A DNA stretch of 15,279 bases from Lachnospiraceae bacterium UBA3332. Its GTDB lineage: Bacteria; Bacillota; Clostridia; Lachnospirales; Lachnospiraceae. Positions 13,748-15,279 of the stretch are shown piece by piece (the first letter of the stretch is position 1; each line of letters opens with the position of its first letter). Under the pieces are notes generated by a model that was given only the letters and a program-made list of their open reading frames with translations, was not told the origin of the DNA and did no database searches. Both the position numbers and the translations under genes were made by a program. The stretch is from NCBI GenBank assembly GCA_002361095.1, contig DERU01000111.1, positions 1 through 15,279 on the forward strand. Reading direction: 5' to 3'.

Positions 13748-15115
13748 TTAGGTTTGTGTGGAAAGAACCGCTTTCTTTTTCCGTATGGCGAAAATGTAGC
13801 AGAGTATATGGACGGCCGCCGTGATTCCCCAGCTGATGGGGTAGGATAAAAACAGGGTTTCCAGGGAGCGTGACCATTGGAAAACCGTGAGAATCCATAC
13901 AACCCGCAGGCCGCAGGCACCGGTCAGGGAAACCAGCATAGGCATAATGGAATATCCCATGCCCCGCAGGGAGCCTACCATCACATCCATGATTCCGCAT
14001 AGGAAATAAGGGATGCAAATGTAGAAAATGCGGAGGATTCCGTAGGAAATAACTTCCGGATCCGAGGAATAAATGCCCAGCAGATTTTGCCCGAACAGAT
14101 AAGCAAGATTGCCCAGCGCAAGTCCCACTGCCGTAACGCAGCCCAAACAGAGAAAAAGGATGCGGTTGATGCGGTTCAATTTTCCTGCGCCGTAATTTTG
14201 GCTGGTAAAGCTTAGGGCGGTCTGGTGAAACGCGTTCATGGAGGTGTAGACAAAGCCTTCAATGTTGGAGGCTGCCGTACTGCCCGCCATGGCTACGGAT
14301 CCAAAAGAGTTAATGGAGGATTGGATCAACACATTGGAAATGGAAAAAATCGCTCCCTGCATACCGGCGGGAAGCCCGATGCGGATCATTTGGCGGAGCC
14401 TGACAGGATGAATTTTCAGCCTGCGAAACTCCAGTTTAAAGCAGCCGTCGCTTTTGACCAGCGTACGCACCACCAGTGCGGCGGAAACAACCTGGGAGAG
14501 AACGGTGGCAAGGGCCACGCCGGCCACACCCAAGTGCAGCTGTGTGACAAAAAACAGATTCAGCAGTACATTGATCACGCCTGCCAGCAACAGAAAATAC
14601 AAAGGCCTGCGGGTGTCCCCGATCGCGCGCAGGACTGCGGAGCCAAAGTTGTAAAGCATGATCACGGGCATGCCGACAAAATAAATGCGCATGTACAGCG
14701 CGGCTTGGGACAGCACATCGTCGGGCGTTCCCATCAGGGCCAGGAGCGGAGCGGCCAAAAAAAGACCGGCCAAAATAAGGATGGAGCCGCAGACGATGCT
14801 TGCCAGAATGGAAGTGTGGACGGTTTCGCTGACCTGCGTTTCCTGTTTTGCGCCGTAATAATTGGCGACCATTACGTTGGTTCCGACCGAAAGACCGATG
14901 AATACGTTGACCAAAAGGTTAATTAAAGAGCCGGTGGAACCCACTGCAGCCAGTGCCTGGTGTCCGGCAAAGCGCCCTACCACGATGATGTCCGCCGCAT
15001 TGAAAAGAAGCTGCAGGATACCGGAAAGCATCAACGGGATAGAAAAAAGCAGGATTTTGCCGAGCAGCGGCCCGTTGCACATGTCAATTTCAAAGGATCT
15101 TTTTTGTGCACTCAT
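13748..15115 (-). CDS. MATE-family multidrug efflux transporter
   Basis: A 455-aa integral membrane protein with about 12 hydrophobic segments in two MatE repeats, which exports organic cations or metabolites in exchange for Na+ or H+. The family start is clear: NGPLLGKILLFSIPLMLSG, then NAADIIVVGRFAG and AAVGSTGSLINL. The start MSAQKRSFEID at 15115 is chosen because GAGGG (minus strand, 15121-15125) lies 5 nt upstream and a promoter lies further upstream. The open frame extends 31 codons beyond, but those in-frame starts overlap the -10 or leader. The C-terminus ends in a basic RKKKA stretch. It is the only minus-strand gene here, convergent with the S41 protease gene with 5 bp between the stops. 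The substrate is not predictable. Confidence 0.92.
   Translation of the reverse strand: MSAQKRSFEIDMCNGPLLGKILLFSIPLMLSGILQLLFNAADIIVVGRFAGHQALAAVGSTGSLINLLVNVFIGLSVGTNVMVANYYGAKQETQVSETVHTSILASIVCGSILILAGLFLAAPLLALMGTPDDVLSQAALYMRIYFVGMPVIMLYNFGSAVLRAIGDTRRPLYFLLLAGVINVLLNLFFVTQLHLGVAGVALATVLSQVVSAALVVRTLVKSDGCFKLEFRRLKIHPVRLRQMIRIGLPAGMQGAIFSISNVLIQSSINSFGSVAMAGSTAASNIEGFVYTSMNAFHQTALSFTSQNYGAGKLNRINRILFLCLGCVTAVGLALGNLAYLFGQNLLGIYSSDPEVISYGILRIFYICIPYFLCGIMDVMVGSLRGMGYSIMPMLVSLTGACGLRVVWILTVFQWSRSLETLFLSYPISWGITAAVHILCYIFAIRKKKAVLSTQT
13761..13780 (+). terminator. Weak candidate terminator for the ftsEX-ctp operon
   Basis: GAAAG (13761-13765), a 5-nt loop and CTTTC (13771-13775) form a short stem followed by five T (13776-13780). 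The stem has only two G-C pairs. It lies 18 bp after the protease stop, inside the 3' end of the convergent MATE gene. It is the only hairpin plus T tract seen at this operon end. Confidence 0.3.
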
Positions 15116-15179
15116 GATTTCCCTCGTTTCCGGGCGCTTTCTACGCAAATCCAAATTGCGGATTTTTGCCCTTTTCCCC

Positions 15180-15208
15180 ATTGTATTCCCTTTTGGAAAG
15201 AAGCGCAA
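15180..15208 (-). promoter_or_regulatory. Candidate sigma-A promoter for the MATE gene
   Basis: On the minus strand TTGCGC (-35, 4/6, 15203-15208) is followed by 17 bases and TACAAT (-10, 5/6, 15180-15185). Transcription would start near 15173, giving a leader of about 58 nt before the ATG at 15115. This supports the shorter MATE start. Bases 15209-15279 hold no gene that I can see. Confidence 0.55.
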
Positions 15209-15279
15209 GACATAACCGTAAGTTGGGAGTGGTATATATTTATTTGCAAAATTATTTAGTGTCTGCTGAACAAGTTGTT

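Noticed and set aside
14225..14926. A 233-codon plus-strand frame
   Set aside because: It is the complement of the MATE gene; the Gln/His/Gly-rich sequence has no domain.
15132..15170. Imperfect hairpin in the MATE leader (AAATCC/GGATTT) as a riboswitch or attenuator
   Set aside because: It has a six-pair stem only, and no known riboswitch core was recognised.
1..15279. Mobile element, prophage, CRISPR or tRNA content
   Set aside because: No transposase, integrase, terminal inverted repeats, regularly spaced repeats or tRNA-like cloverleaf was seen.

Overview
The window looks like chromosomal DNA of a Gram-positive, low-to-mid GC Clostridia, most likely a Lachnospiraceae-type gut anaerobe. 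This rests on the gene families and their order (xpaC-telA; a CdaR-like regulator followed by ftsE-ftsX-M23 hydrolase-S41 protease), strong purine-rich ribosome binding sites, sigma-A-type promoters, and G-rich coding strands. No tRNA, rRNA, IS element, phage gene or CRISPR array was seen. The genus is not determined.

Layout. (1) 1-193: a GC-rich edge fragment, then an AT-rich promoter region. (2) 194-2711: a two-gene operon of a membrane XpaC-family protein and a TelA-family protein, with a good promoter in front and a textbook intrinsic terminator behind. (3) 2847-3617: a PHP-family histidinol-phosphatase-like enzyme. (4) 3665-8371: a tightly packed run containing a secreted protein with two FG-GAP/VCBS-like repeats, an OmpR-type response regulator, a sensor histidine kinase, a membrane-anchored protein with a PepSY-like tail, and a divergent WecG/TagA-like protein. 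(5) 8518-13742: a CdaR/PucR-type regulator, FtsE, FtsX, a coiled-coil M23 peptidase and an S41 C-terminal processing protease. (6) 13748-15115: a MATE efflux transporter on the minus strand, convergent with the protease gene (5 bp between the stop codons), with its own promoter at the right edge.

How it may work together. FtsEX with the coiled-coil M23 protein is the classic ABC-transporter-like switch that gates septal peptidoglycan hydrolysis, and the Ctp protease is a plausible turnover factor for it. The two-component block combines secreted and membrane-anchored partners with a kinase and a cytoplasmic, possibly catalytically altered glycosyltransferase-like protein. It is the best candidate here for an undescribed system, probably one that senses the cell envelope. 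That function is inference; the operon layout and motifs are read directly from the sequence.
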